A stretch of 64,000 nucleotides of DNA, taken from the NCBI RefSeq assembly GCF_000517065.1, contig NZ_KI912105.1:1124324-1188323 (forward strand), in the 5' to 3' direction. Shown here one piece after another: positions 1 to 8,167 of this stretch; within the stretch, counting starts at the first letter, position 1, and the number at the start of each line of letters is the position of its first letter. The translations under genes and the position numbers were made by a program. This stretch comes from Alkaliflexus imshenetskii DSM 15055 (GTDB lineage Bacteria; Bacteroidota; Bacteroidia; Bacteroidales; Marinilabiliaceae). The notes below the pieces were generated by a model. The model was not told the DNA's origin. It did no database searches and was given only the letters and a program-made list of their open reading frames with translations.

Positions 1-182
1 TCGTATTTCACAGATTGGGTTCCCTCACGGGATATCACCTTATCAAACTGATACATGCAATAGATGTTTTTTTGAATAAGAAAGGGAATTAAAGCATTTT
101 TTCCTTATTCAAATTTACAAATTTTTACTCGAACAGATTTGACTTTTTGTAATATTTTGCAAATCTATCTAAAATAACAAAA

Positions 183-2834
183 TCATCCCTTCCTTATTGT
201 CTTCCAGGTGAAGCCTCCCAGCTCATTTTTGTTGGGAAAAATAAAACTCATAATCCAACCTATTGCCACGCTGGAAAACATGCCAACAAAGCCATACATG
301 AGGAAGCTAAGCGAAGTATGGTTTTTGACCACTACCAGAACGATTAAACCGGCGGCCACACCAATCAATGCAGCAACACTGCCAATTCGTTTGAAGAAAA
401 TACCCATGATAAACAGTGCGCCTAAACCACCTGTGAGCAGTCCCAGGAAGGTGTTAAACTGGTCCCAAAGCGAGGCAATGTTCCAGGTAGCCAGAATCAG
501 CGCCATCCCGATACCAAAAACACCAATTAAGATGCCGGACCAGCGCGCCACCTGCATACTTTTTCGGGATTCAACCCGAGTACTTAGCGTTTTATAAAAA
601 TCGTTGGTGACCACAGCCGATACTGAATTGATATTGGAAGATAAAGTTGACATGGCCGCTGCAAAAATTGCTGCAATCAATATTCCGGCAACGCCAGATG
701 GCATTTCTGACACAATAAACTGAGGAAATACCGAATCGATGTTGGGGTTTACTACGCCTAACTGAGCTGGATTGGCAATATAAAACGCGTAAAGACCGGT
801 ACCAAGCAAAAAGAACAACAAAGAAACCGGAATACTCAGAAAGCCATTCAACCAGATGCTGCGCGCCGTAGCCTTTTCGTCGCGAGTGGTCATGTAGCGC
901 TGCACCACACTTTGGTCGCTGGTGTAAGAGATTAGCGTATTGGCCAGGCCGCCAATAAGTACAACCCAAAAAACGGGCTGTGTAAAGTCAAATCTAAAAT
1001 CGAAGGTTCGAAATTTATCATTATCCATGGCGTTGCTCCAGAAGGTACCAATACCTCCATCGATGCCACTCATCATATAAAAAAATGCCACGAGTGCGCC
1101 ACCAACCAGGATAAACCCCTGTATCACATCGCCCCACACCACAGCCTCGATGCCGCCGCTGGTACAATACACAATGGTGACAACCCCCATGATAATGATA
1201 GCAAAATAGACATTGAATCCTGTGACTGCATGAAGCGCCAGCGAAGGCAAAAAGAGTACAATGGCAATGCGGCTCACCATAAAAAAGATGAACAAAAGCG
1301 AAGCAAGCCAACGCACCGTGCGGTTAAAGCGCATCTCAAGGTATTGATAGGCTGTATCGAAATTAAACCGTTGAAAAAAGGGAAGAAAAAACCGAATGAC
1401 CACCGGCGCAATCAATATGATGGTTAAGTTGAATACGAGCATGCGCCAGTCGGCCGCATACGTTTTTGCAGGAATGGCAATAAAAGTGATGGCACTGAGA
1501 GTGGTGGCGAAAATACTGATACCGGCGGCCCACCAGGGGATGCGTCCACCAGCTTTAAAAAAGTCGTTGGTGTCATTCTCACGACTCATAAAATAAAAGC
1601 CCAGCATGAGCATACCAATAAAGTAAACGCCCAACACTAGATAGTTGACCCATCCAAAACCGGTATGAACTGACAGTGTTATCTCCTGCACAAATGCACT
1701 GCGGATGCCAGGCCTCTGTTCCCCTCCGGTTATCCACACAGTGTTTCCGCGCCACACAGGAGTGGCCACCGCCACCGGACTGCTAAGCGCACCAGCATCG
1801 AACCACGCGTCGGTCACGGTGTTATACACCAGCAATCTGTCGAAAAAACCAGAATGATTTATCCAAAGGCTGTCGCGACGTAGGATGGCATTTTCATCGC
1901 CCGTTGCGATGGCGTTAATGGCTGCCTCAACCTGATTGAAAACAGTTCCCTCATCGCCGCCGGCCAGTAAAACGTGCGAGGCTCCAATTGGCACGGCAGT
2001 GGCCATTGCCAGAGGCAGGTGATTCCCTTCTTCATCCCGTATTGCTTTTCTCTGTATCCAATTTCCGTTTGATGGCCGGTAATGATACACTGCAGAATAA
2101 AAAGAAGTTAACGGCTCAGACGCATGCCTTGCGCGTCCGCCAAACAGAAACAGAGCCACCTCTTCGCCATCCATTTGAGCCACAAGAGATGCGCCACTCA
2201 AAGCGACCGGTAACGATGGTAATCGTTGCCAACTGGCATCCTGCCTCATCAAATCCATCATAAAAAAACCATCTGACGGGCCGTCAGGAGATTCACCACC
2301 AGCCACATAAATACGGCTACCGATAGCCGCAGCAGAGCTACTTCGGAGCGACTGCGGCAAATCGGGCAGTGAGGTAACCACAGGCTTCAGGCCGTCAAAA
2401 GCAAGCATAAACACCGAGCGGCTATGCCCATCACCAGTCTGACCACCAATACACACCAAACCACCTGGCAGCGAAACAGAAGCGCCCTCACCAACGGCCA
2501 TTGGCATGTCGTGGCTCTGATAAACCATTTGCCATTCGCCATTTGTATCGCGTTCGAGAACCGTTATGACGTCAGAGAAATACTTTATGTCACCTTCCCA
2601 CGGCTTACCGTTGGGAAACGCAGTGCCGCCGGCCATGATAAGCCGCCCATTTTGCAAGCCGGTGAAACTGCCAGCCAATCCTTCCTGCAACTCTGCAACT
2701 CCGGAAAGATTATATGTCCACGCCTTATTTTGTGAGACTCTGTTAATGCCCATCTCGTTGGCAGCCGTGGCTATGTTAATCATGATAAAAATTGCCAACA
2801 AACACCAAACACCTCGCATTCTCAATATCGTCAT
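183..2834 (-). CDS. Kelch/mutarotase domain fused to sodium:solute symporter (probable sialic acid uptake)
   Basis: The 883-residue protein has a signal peptide (about residues 1-24) and then a kelch-type beta-propeller to about residue 385, with repeats such as LVCIGGQTGDG, IYVAGGESPDG and FLFGGRARH. This resembles the cyclically permuted mutarotase (NanM/YjhT) fold. From about residue 395 (NYLVLGVYFIGMLMLGFYF) it is a multi-helix SSS-family symporter with the N-terminal segment FFKAGGRIPWWAAGIS. The expected role is to convert released sialic acid anomers in the periplasm and import the sugar with sodium. It is the last gene of the leftward operon with the epimerase, aldolase and sialidase, which supports sialic acid or N-acetylmannosamine as substrate. 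The substrate is inferred from context; the two domains are clear. Confidence 0.88.
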   Translation of the reverse strand: MTILRMRGVWCLLAIFIMINIATAANEMGINRVSQNKAWTYNLSGVAELQEGLAGSFTGLQNGRLIMAGGTAFPNGKPWEGDIKYFSDVITVLERDTNGEWQMVYQSHDMPMAVGEGASVSLPGGLVCIGGQTGDGHSRSVFMLAFDGLKPVVTSLPDLPQSLRSSSAAAIGSRIYVAGGESPDGPSDGFFMMDLMRQDASWQRLPSLPVALSGASLVAQMDGEEVALFLFGGRARHASEPLTSFYSAVYHYRPSNGNWIQRKAIRDEEGNHLPLAMATAVPIGASHVLLAGGDEGTVFNQVEAAINAIATGDENAILRRDSLWINHSGFFDRLLVYNTVTDAWFDAGALSSPVAVATPVWRGNTVWITGGEQRPGIRSAFVQEITLSVHTGFGWVNYLVLGVYFIGMLMLGFYFMSRENDTNDFFKAGGRIPWWAAGISIFATTLSAITFIAIPAKTYAADWRMLVFNLTIILIAPVVIRFFLPFFQRFNFDTAYQYLEMRFNRTVRWLASLLFIFFMVSRIAIVLFLPSLALHAVTGFNVYFAIIIMGVVTIVYCTSGGIEAVVWGDVIQGFILVGGALVAFFYMMSGIDGGIGTFWSNAMDNDKFRTFDFRFDFTQPVFWVVLIGGLANTLISYTSDQSVVQRYMTTRDEKATARSIWLNGFLSIPVSLLFFLLGTGLYAFYIANPAQLGVVNPNIDSVFPQFIVSEMPSGVAGILIAAIFAAAMSTLSSNINSVSAVVTNDFYKTLSTRVESRKSMQVARWSGILIGVFGIGMALILATWNIASLWDQFNTFLGLLTGGLGALFIMGIFFKRIGSVAALIGVAAGLIVLVVVKNHTSLSFLMYGFVGMFSSVAIGWIMSFIFPNKNELGGFTWKTIRKG

Positions 2835-2868
2835 AACTTACTTTTCAAACGTTTGAAACTCTTTATAA

Positions 2869-4044
2869 TTAGTGTGGAGATTGTTCTATCGCCTCAAGTG
2901 TTTTCCATACCTGTAACAATCCGCGCGGCACATGGAAACAACCTTTCCATTTCCCGCCTTTCAGAGGAAGAAGCACTTCACCACGGCGATTCAGGTAGCC
3001 AAACCACTCACCATGGTCGGCATCGGTAAAATGCGACCAGGTATAGTTGTGCACCCGCTCAAACCACTCGCGACACTGCTCGTTACCAGTTAGTTGACAA
3101 CCTTTTATAAGGCTGATGAGTGTTTCAATGTGAACCCACCACAACTTTTGGTCCCACTCGAGTTGTTGTGGCGGAGCACCTTTCACATCCAGGAAATAAA
3201 AAATACCATCGTGCTCCTTGTCCCAGCCATACTCTAAGGTGCGCAAAACAATCTGCACAGCCTTTTCAGCCAGCTCCGGTCGTCCAAGCCGAACAGACAA
3301 ATCCATCACAAACCACATGGCTTCGATGCCATGGCCGGGATTGATTAGTCGTCCTTCAAACGAATCGGAAAAACTACCATCGGGATCCACATTCTCCAGA
3401 ATTAAACCGGTTTCCTGTTGATAGAAAACCTCCATCACCTCATGCAACACCTGCTCAATGGTTTTCTCAACCAAATCAGAAGGCAGTAAATGTTCAATTT
3501 CGAGTGCCAGGTTGCACAAAATCATTGGAAGCGAAAACCCCTTAAGTGGCCGTGTATCAGGAAAAGTCTTTGTAAACCGGCCTTTGGGATTATCAGCTCT
3601 TTTAAGGATATTCTCAAAAGTTGATTTGGCAATGTGTGCATACTCGTCGTTTCCGGTGGCTTTGAACAACTGTCCAAAAGCCATTGTGGCAAAGCAATCA
3701 GAGAATATGTTGTAGGGTTCGATTAATGGTTTCCCTTCACGCGTGAGAGAAAAATACCAGTTGTAAGCTCCATCGTGACCATATTTCTTTAAAAATCCGG
3801 CTCCCAACTGGGCCATATCGAGCCATTGCTCTTTTTGCTCCACACGGTTAAACAGGGTGGAAAACATCCACACCTGACGACCTTGCAGCCAGATAAACTT
3901 ATCTGTGTCAAACACCCGCCCGTCGCGCTCAAGACAGGTAAAATAGCCCCCATGTACGCGGTCGGGTGAGTGCTTTTCCCAAAAGGGAACGACGTTTTGC
4001 AACAACTCGTCTCTATATTGTGATTTCAGTCTTGAAAAATCCAT
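2869..4044 (-). CDS. N-acylglucosamine 2-epimerase (AGE/RenBP family)
   Basis: The 391-residue protein has the usual length of AGE/renin-binding-protein epimerases and their (alpha/alpha)6-barrel sequence features, including WLQGRQVWMFSTLFN near residue 32, NPGHGIEAMWF, and WWVHIETL. No signal peptide is seen, so it is cytoplasmic. The enzyme interconverts N-acetylmannosamine and N-acetylglucosamine. After the aldolase has split N-acetylneuraminate, this step feeds the amino sugar into GlcNAc metabolism; Bacteroidota such as Bacteroides fragilis use this route in place of NanE/NanK. It lies 34 nt upstream of the symporter gene and 128 nt downstream of the aldolase gene; a TTAGAT-type repeat fills the second gap. 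Confidence 0.9.
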   Translation of the reverse strand: MDFSRLKSQYRDELLQNVVPFWEKHSPDRVHGGYFTCLERDGRVFDTDKFIWLQGRQVWMFSTLFNRVEQKEQWLDMAQLGAGFLKKYGHDGAYNWYFSLTREGKPLIEPYNIFSDCFATMAFGQLFKATGNDEYAHIAKSTFENILKRADNPKGRFTKTFPDTRPLKGFSLPMILCNLALEIEHLLPSDLVEKTIEQVLHEVMEVFYQQETGLILENVDPDGSFSDSFEGRLINPGHGIEAMWFVMDLSVRLGRPELAEKAVQIVLRTLEYGWDKEHDGIFYFLDVKGAPPQQLEWDQKLWWVHIETLISLIKGCQLTGNEQCREWFERVHNYTWSHFTDADHGEWFGYLNRRGEVLLPLKGGKWKGCFHVPRGLLQVWKTLEAIEQSPH

Positions 4045-4046
4045 TG

Positions 4047-4169
4047 TTAAGATATTAGATAGCTAGATGTTAGATGGTTAGATTTATAGATGTTAGTTTT
4101 TGGAGAGATGAGAAGTTGTGAATGAACCATGTATCTACAAATCTCACCATCTAGTATCTAATCATCTTA
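4047..4169. repeat. TTAGAT/ATCTAA inverted-repeat element E1
   Basis: The gap between the aldolase and epimerase genes holds a left arm (4047-4096) of degenerate TTAGAT/AGATGTTAG units, a core of about 35 nt, and a right arm (4131-4169) of the complementary ATCTAA/CATCTA units. It is one of at least five similar elements in the window. It lies inside an apparent operon, so it would be transcribed and could fold into an imperfect hairpin. Confidence 0.65.
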
Positions 4170-4172
4170 AAA

Positions 4173-5087
4173 TTATCTCACCGAAAACAAATCTTTCATA
4201 TCAAGGGCATCCACATCGCTGCGGAAACGCTCGTAAGCTTCATCGTCCATGTTGCGAACCGGTGAACGGAATTTTCCAAAATCAAATCCCATATATTTCA
4301 TGTAGGCTTTTCCGGTAGCAATACCGCCATACTTTGGCAGCAGACGAATCATGTCAATGGATTTCTGCTGAAGCAGACGCGCGCGGGACAAATCGCCCTC
4401 AGCAAAACTACGAATCATTTCCAGATAGAGCGGAGCTGCGTAGTTAAAAGTGCTTCCCACAGCTGCCCGTGTTCCCAGCACCAGTGCCGAAAGTAAGTTT
4501 TCATCACGTCCCCAAAGCATGTCAAATCGTCCATCTTCCAAATGGATACAACTCAGAAAATCCATAAAATCTTCGTGTGTATATTTCACGCCGGCAAGGT
4601 TGGGAATTTTACCCGATGCTTCCACCAGAAAATCGTACATGGAAATGTTGCATCCGGTAAGCACCGGGATATGGTAAAAATAGACAGGTAAATCGGGCAC
4701 CGACTCCGCTACAAGCCTGCAAAACTCAACCAGCTCACGCGCTGTTGGCGGTTTAAAATAATATGGCGCCATAATGGCAATGGCATCTACACCGGCCGAT
4801 TGCGCATGCTGTGCATTCTCGATGCTTTCCATGTAAGAAGTACCACCAACCAATGAAATCACCTTCACCGAACTGCCCTTTGCGGCCGATGTCCAGGCCA
4901 CAGTGGTTTCCCGGCGTTCGCGTTGCGAAAGTGAAACCCCTTCGCCGGTGGAGCCGTTGATAAACACGCCTGCCACACCGTTTTTATTCAAAAAATTAAA
5001 GTATTCGGGAATTAAATCCGTCACTACATCTCCATTATTATCCATCGGGGTGAACGGAGCAGCTATAAGTCCTTCAAATTTATACAT
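4173..5087 (-). CDS. N-acetylneuraminate lyase-type aldolase (DapA/NanA superfamily)
   Basis: This 304-residue class I aldolase has the superfamily motif GSTGEG near residue 46, the tyrosine of YFYHIP near residue 137, and the Schiff-base lysine in AGVKYTHEDF near residue 166. N-acetylneuraminate lyase splits sialic acid into N-acetylmannosamine and pyruvate in the cytoplasm. GSTGE is shared with several pyruvate aldolases, so the substrate is assigned from the neighbours: a sialidase upstream and an AGE epimerase and mutarotase-symporter downstream. That set matches the nan catabolic loci known in Bacteroides. The alternative is another dihydrodipicolinate-synthase-like aldolase, which is less likely here. 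Confidence 0.88.
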   Translation of the reverse strand: MYKFEGLIAAPFTPMDNNGDVVTDLIPEYFNFLNKNGVAGVFINGSTGEGVSLSQRERRETTVAWTSAAKGSSVKVISLVGGTSYMESIENAQHAQSAGVDAIAIMAPYYFKPPTARELVEFCRLVAESVPDLPVYFYHIPVLTGCNISMYDFLVEASGKIPNLAGVKYTHEDFMDFLSCIHLEDGRFDMLWGRDENLLSALVLGTRAAVGSTFNYAAPLYLEMIRSFAEGDLSRARLLQQKSIDMIRLLPKYGGIATGKAYMKYMGFDFGKFRSPVRNMDDEAYERFRSDVDALDMKDLFSVR

Positions 5088-5119
5088 TAGAGTAGTTAAA
5101 ATTAATAGTAAAACAACCT

Positions 5120-5376
5120 TTAGAAACAGCTAAAAATTGAGTGTGACCTAATCACCCTCCATAAAAACTCTTTGTTATTAAACCAAATACGACTTTCATT
5201 ATAATCCCACTTGCCATGTGGGGGTGGCAGGTCATTTTCGAACCGGCTATAATTCTGAAACCCGGCATAAAGGCCGGCCTCCATTGGTTCATTGGCATAT
5301 ACCCAGGTGTAAGCATACACCGTATGATTGGGCTCTGGCTTCTCAAAAAAGGCAGGCCTACATTGCAACTCCATTC
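5120..5376 (-). pseudogene. Remnant of a C-terminal glycosidase accessory domain
   Basis: Right after the sialidase stop, the same strand reads MELQCRPAFF followed by about 70 residues of well-formed protein, including YTWVYANEPMEAGLYAGFQNY and PPPHGKWDYNESRIW, then breaks into unrelated residues and stops. From memory this resembles the C-terminal accessory domain of some Bacteroidota GH20 hexosaminidases or related glycosidases; I could not run a search. No catalytic domain precedes it: the upstream part is missing and the sialidase ends just before it. The best reading is the tail of a deleted glycosidase gene, leaving a scar in the operon. A small functional domain made by translational coupling (stop and ATG are 3 nt apart) is possible but less likely. 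Confidence 0.55.
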
Positions 5377-7005
5377 TTACTTCACCAACTCGGAAACAGG
5401 TACTTTTTGAAAAAACAGATCCTTCACACCTTCGTAGACAATGCCCACCACTTCGTTGTTTACCATTGTCATACATGAATAGCCAAAGCCAGGTGTTTCG
5501 TTTAGCTCAACTTGATTAATTTCCGGCCAGGTATGACCACCATCAAAACTTGTTTTAATGGTCATGTTGGTGCGGTGCGTTTTGTGATTTGGATTAGAAA
5601 AGAAAAGCACCTGCTGATTGCGTCCATTTACAACTACCTGATGGTCGATTAGGCTGGCCATGCAGTTAGGTTCATGCAGAGTGCCATTGGTTGATGGATG
5701 TGCTATCCATGTTTTACCCAAGTCATAGGTTACCGAAACAGCACGTCCGTTGGTCTCCCCTTTTTCAATCCGGTTAAGATCATCGCGCATATTCAGCATC
5801 AACCCACCATCGGCCAGTTGAACCACCTGAGCTTCGGTGGTATTGGGCTTTGCACCGGTTCCAATATGCCATGTTTCGCCACCATCCTTGCTATAAACAA
5901 TTGTAGAATGGCATGTGAATTGTCCGCCATCGATGGCTTTTGTGCCAATATCTTTTTTAAACTGGGCAGGAATAATGATGGTGCCATCATCAAGTGTGAT
6001 GCCACGTCCGGGGCCTGCCAGCAGAAGTTGCCATTCCGGGTCTTTTATCTGCTCGGTGATGTTGATTGGGTCTGACCATGTTTTTCCATCATCGGTGCTT
6101 TTTATGAGCACAAACTGACCGGTCTCCTCGGGCGACATGCCGGGCTTTGAGTCCCACCACAACATTTTATCGGGTGATGAACCACTTATCCACAACGCAG
6201 CTACCCAAATGGTGTTGGTCGTATGGTCAAAAATCACACAAGGATCGCCAATGCCGTTTAGTCGCTGAGAACGCCCACCCCATTCGCCCATATCCATAAT
6301 CACCTTCATGGGTTCCCAGGTTTGTCCGCCATCGGTGCTGCGACTCATACCTACGTCAATGTCTTCCTGTAAATCTTTACTGTTGTTATACCGGTTGTCG
6401 TAAACGGCTATGAGCGTTCCGCGGCTTGTAGTCACAAGACCCGGGATACGATAGGTATCGCAATTATCCTCTCCGGCGGCACGCAAAACCGTAGCAGGGC
6501 GAAAACGAAACTGCTCACTGGGGCTCAATTCCAGACGACCGCCTCCGGCAAATGACAAACGTATCGTTTCCACAGAAAAACTCTTCTCGAGCAATGCCGA
6601 TTTGTCTGCAGTAAAATCAAAAACCAGACGGTGATGACCTGGTGACAAGGTGACACTGGTGGCAAGACGCGAGCGTTGCTTCACCTTTTCAATATCGCCC
6701 AACAGAGATGTTTTCTCCACTTCGCCGGAACCATCCACTATTTCGTGTCTTACAGTGATTGATGAGAGAACTTCCGGATTGTCGCCGCTTCTGGTGAGCA
6801 TTTCAACACCGGATAAACGGGGTATATTGGCGCCAACCTCAACCATAAGATCAATCGACACAAGACCACTATTCTCCCTGTTAATAAAAACAGGCACTCT
6901 CTTCTGTGTAATAGCAGATGAGCTGATTTCAGGAACATCCTTCCCTTCGGCACAACCCGCCAAAACCACAAACAACACTACTAAAAACCTACTTAAAACC
7001 CTCAT
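5377..7005 (-). CDS. nanH: Exo-alpha-sialidase, GH33 lipoprotein
   Basis: The 542-residue protein starts with an SPII signal ending LAGC (Cys18). Residues of about 30-165 form an N-terminal beta-rich domain as in Bacteroides sialidases, followed by the six-bladed catalytic propeller. The RIP motif is at 186-188 (YRIPGLV), and Asp boxes (S-x-D-x-G-x-T-W) are seen at 223-230 and 303-310 plus at least three later ones (SKDGGETW, TYDLGKTW, SFDGGHTW). It removes terminal sialic acid from glycans at the cell surface or in the periplasm, making it the first step of the operon. It is the first gene after the predicted promoter at 7164-7194, with a leader of about 150 nt. Confidence 0.95.
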   Translation of the reverse strand: MRVLSRFLVVLFVVLAGCAEGKDVPEISSSAITQKRVPVFINRENSGLVSIDLMVEVGANIPRLSGVEMLTRSGDNPEVLSSITVRHEIVDGSGEVEKTSLLGDIEKVKQRSRLATSVTLSPGHHRLVFDFTADKSALLEKSFSVETIRLSFAGGGRLELSPSEQFRFRPATVLRAAGEDNCDTYRIPGLVTTSRGTLIAVYDNRYNNSKDLQEDIDVGMSRSTDGGQTWEPMKVIMDMGEWGGRSQRLNGIGDPCVIFDHTTNTIWVAALWISGSSPDKMLWWDSKPGMSPEETGQFVLIKSTDDGKTWSDPINITEQIKDPEWQLLLAGPGRGITLDDGTIIIPAQFKKDIGTKAIDGGQFTCHSTIVYSKDGGETWHIGTGAKPNTTEAQVVQLADGGLMLNMRDDLNRIEKGETNGRAVSVTYDLGKTWIAHPSTNGTLHEPNCMASLIDHQVVVNGRNQQVLFFSNPNHKTHRTNMTIKTSFDGGHTWPEINQVELNETPGFGYSCMTMVNNEVVGIVYEGVKDLFFQKVPVSELVK

Positions 7006-7146
7006 ATCTAAATTTTATTAATGATTACATCGCTTACGCCATCAAACCCGAAACTCTAAATTTATAAAACAAGCATCCCGAAAACCAGCAGTTAAAACAA
7101 TACGTGATTCATAGGGTTTGAATAACTTATCAATTTGACAAGATTA

Positions 7147-7159
7147 TATGTCATACATA
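7147..7159. promoter_or_regulatory. Candidate operator palindrome at the nan operon start
   Basis: The site is TATGT-CAT-ACATA, a perfect 5-bp inverted repeat with a 3-bp centre. It overlaps the transcription start predicted for the leftward sialidase operon (about 7157-7160), and the gene for a FadR-type regulator begins 67 nt away. GntR/FadR proteins bind short palindromes with GT-N-AC cores. That this regulator binds here as a repressor is an inference. Confidence 0.5.
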
Positions 7160-7163
7160 ATTA

Positions 7164-7194
7164 CAAAATTAATTTCTAATTGGATAAAAACAAA
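7164..7194 (-). promoter_or_regulatory. Promoter of the sialidase operon
   Basis: On the minus strand TTTG (7194-7191) is followed after exactly 19 nt by TAATTTTG (7171-7164). This is a full match to the Bacteroidota housekeeping sigma consensus TTTG-N19..21-TAnnTTTG. The start would fall near 7157-7160, inside the palindrome listed separately. Confidence 0.65.
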
Positions 7195-7213
7195 TTTTAA
7201 CACACTTTTTTCA

Positions 7214-7221
7214 TAGTTTTG
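7214..7221 (+). promoter_or_regulatory. -7 box of the FadR-type regulator gene
   Basis: TAGTTTTG followed by C matches TAnnTTTG(C). It ends only 4 nt before the ATG at 7226, so transcription would begin at or very near the start codon and the mRNA would be leaderless or nearly so. No clear -33 TTTG is seen at the right distance. Confidence 0.45.
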
Positions 7222-7225
7222 CAAC

Positions 7226-7936
7226 ATGAAAACCGATGAAATAAAAAATGCCCTAACGGCCATTGACACACGTAGCTTAGTAGATAAGGCAGAGATGAAT
7301 CTTATCCGTTTGTTTATTGACCAAAATCTGAAAGCTGGAGACTTAATCCCAAAAGAGATGGAGCTGGCCGAAGCCATGGGAGTAAGCAGAACGGTTATAC
7401 GTGAATCACTGAACCGTCTGAAAACCATGGGGCTTATTGAATCGATAAAACACAAAGGCACCATTATCACCAGCCCGGATATGTCTATTGTATTGCAAAA
7501 GATGATGATTCCGGCAATACTCGACAGCAACACATTGAGAAACGTGTTTGAAATGCGGTTGATAATTGAGGTTGGAATGGCTGATTTTGTAGTTGCCCGT
7601 GCCACCGACAAAGACATTGAAGACCTCAGGCACATTGTGAGCAATGAGATATCGCCTTCTCGTGACACTTTTTTTGATGTGAACTATGAGGTTGAGTTTC
7701 ACAGCAGACTGTACGCCATCACAGGCAACGAGACGCTTAAAGGTTTTCAGCAACTGCTTCTGCCTGTGTTTAGCTATGTGTATACCAGTGGGCTCATGAA
7801 CACAAACGCCTCTGACAGAACATACGTGTCGCACAAGGAACTCGTCGAAATTTTGGCTCAAAGAGATGCCGACAAGTTTCGGGACGCCATGCGTAACCAC
7901 CTGGAAAACCACTTCGGAAGGGTTCTGAAACCCTGA
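7226..7936 (+). CDS. FadR-subfamily GntR transcription regulator (FCD domain)
   Basis: The 236-residue protein has a winged helix-turn-helix at about residues 25-85 (LKAGDLIPKEMELAEAMGVS, then SRTVIRESLNRLKTMGLIES) and an all-helical FCD effector domain at about 100-220. The FCD domain keeps the usual histidines (VEFHSRL, SHKELVE, RNHLENHF) that bind a metal and ligand in this family. It is divergent from the sialidase operon across a 220-nt gap carrying that operon's promoter and a palindrome, so it is probably the local sialic acid-responsive regulator. The ligand and the sign of control are inferred. The start codon is the ATG 4 nt after a -7 box. Confidence 0.9.
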   Translation: MKTDEIKNALTAIDTRSLVDKAEMNLIRLFIDQNLKAGDLIPKEMELAEAMGVSRTVIRESLNRLKTMGLIESIKHKGTIITSPDMSIVLQKMMIPAILDSNTLRNVFEMRLIIEVGMADFVVARATDKDIEDLRHIVSNEISPSRDTFFDVNYEVEFHSRLYAITGNETLKGFQQLLLPVFSYVYTSGLMNTNASDRTYVSHKELVEILAQRDADKFRDAMRNHLENHFGRVLKP

Positions 7937-8167
7937 TGTCCGCGTCAGGGATTTACCGGTTTTATAAATGTTTTTGATTCCGAACATTTACTCCAAACCA
8001 TATCTCCGGAAATATTGAGTTTTGCCGTCAACATAATATCTTTTTGGTATAGATATTTCCAAACTTTAATAAGGCCATCAGAAAACTTTGAACTCCCATC
8101 CCAATCATTACGCACACATTTTTTCTGCCGATATTTTGCCCCTAACGGGGCAATGTGCCGATGCAAA
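7937..8167. other. Gap between convergent genes with two hairpins
   Basis: CCCTGA/TCAGGG (7931-7950) forms a hairpin over the regulator's stop codon, and TTGCCCC-TAAC-GGGGCAA (8136-8153) forms a perfect 7-bp hairpin 15 nt beyond the stop of the restriction gene. Neither has a clear T-run, so they are at best weak bidirectional terminators or a copy of an intergenic hairpin repeat. No gene is seen. Confidence 0.4.

Noticed and set aside
592..1427. Short open frames opposite or within the symporter gene
   Set aside because: They are shadows of the 183-2834 gene with biased composition (many Cys/Tyr/Arg) and no family features.
5216..5519. Rightward short open frames over the sialidase end
   Set aside because: The leftward strand here encodes recognisable protein; the rightward frames show none.
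8136..8153. Hairpin as a classic Rho-independent terminator
   Set aside because: It has a good 7-bp stem but no T-run in either direction, so I list it only as a hairpin.
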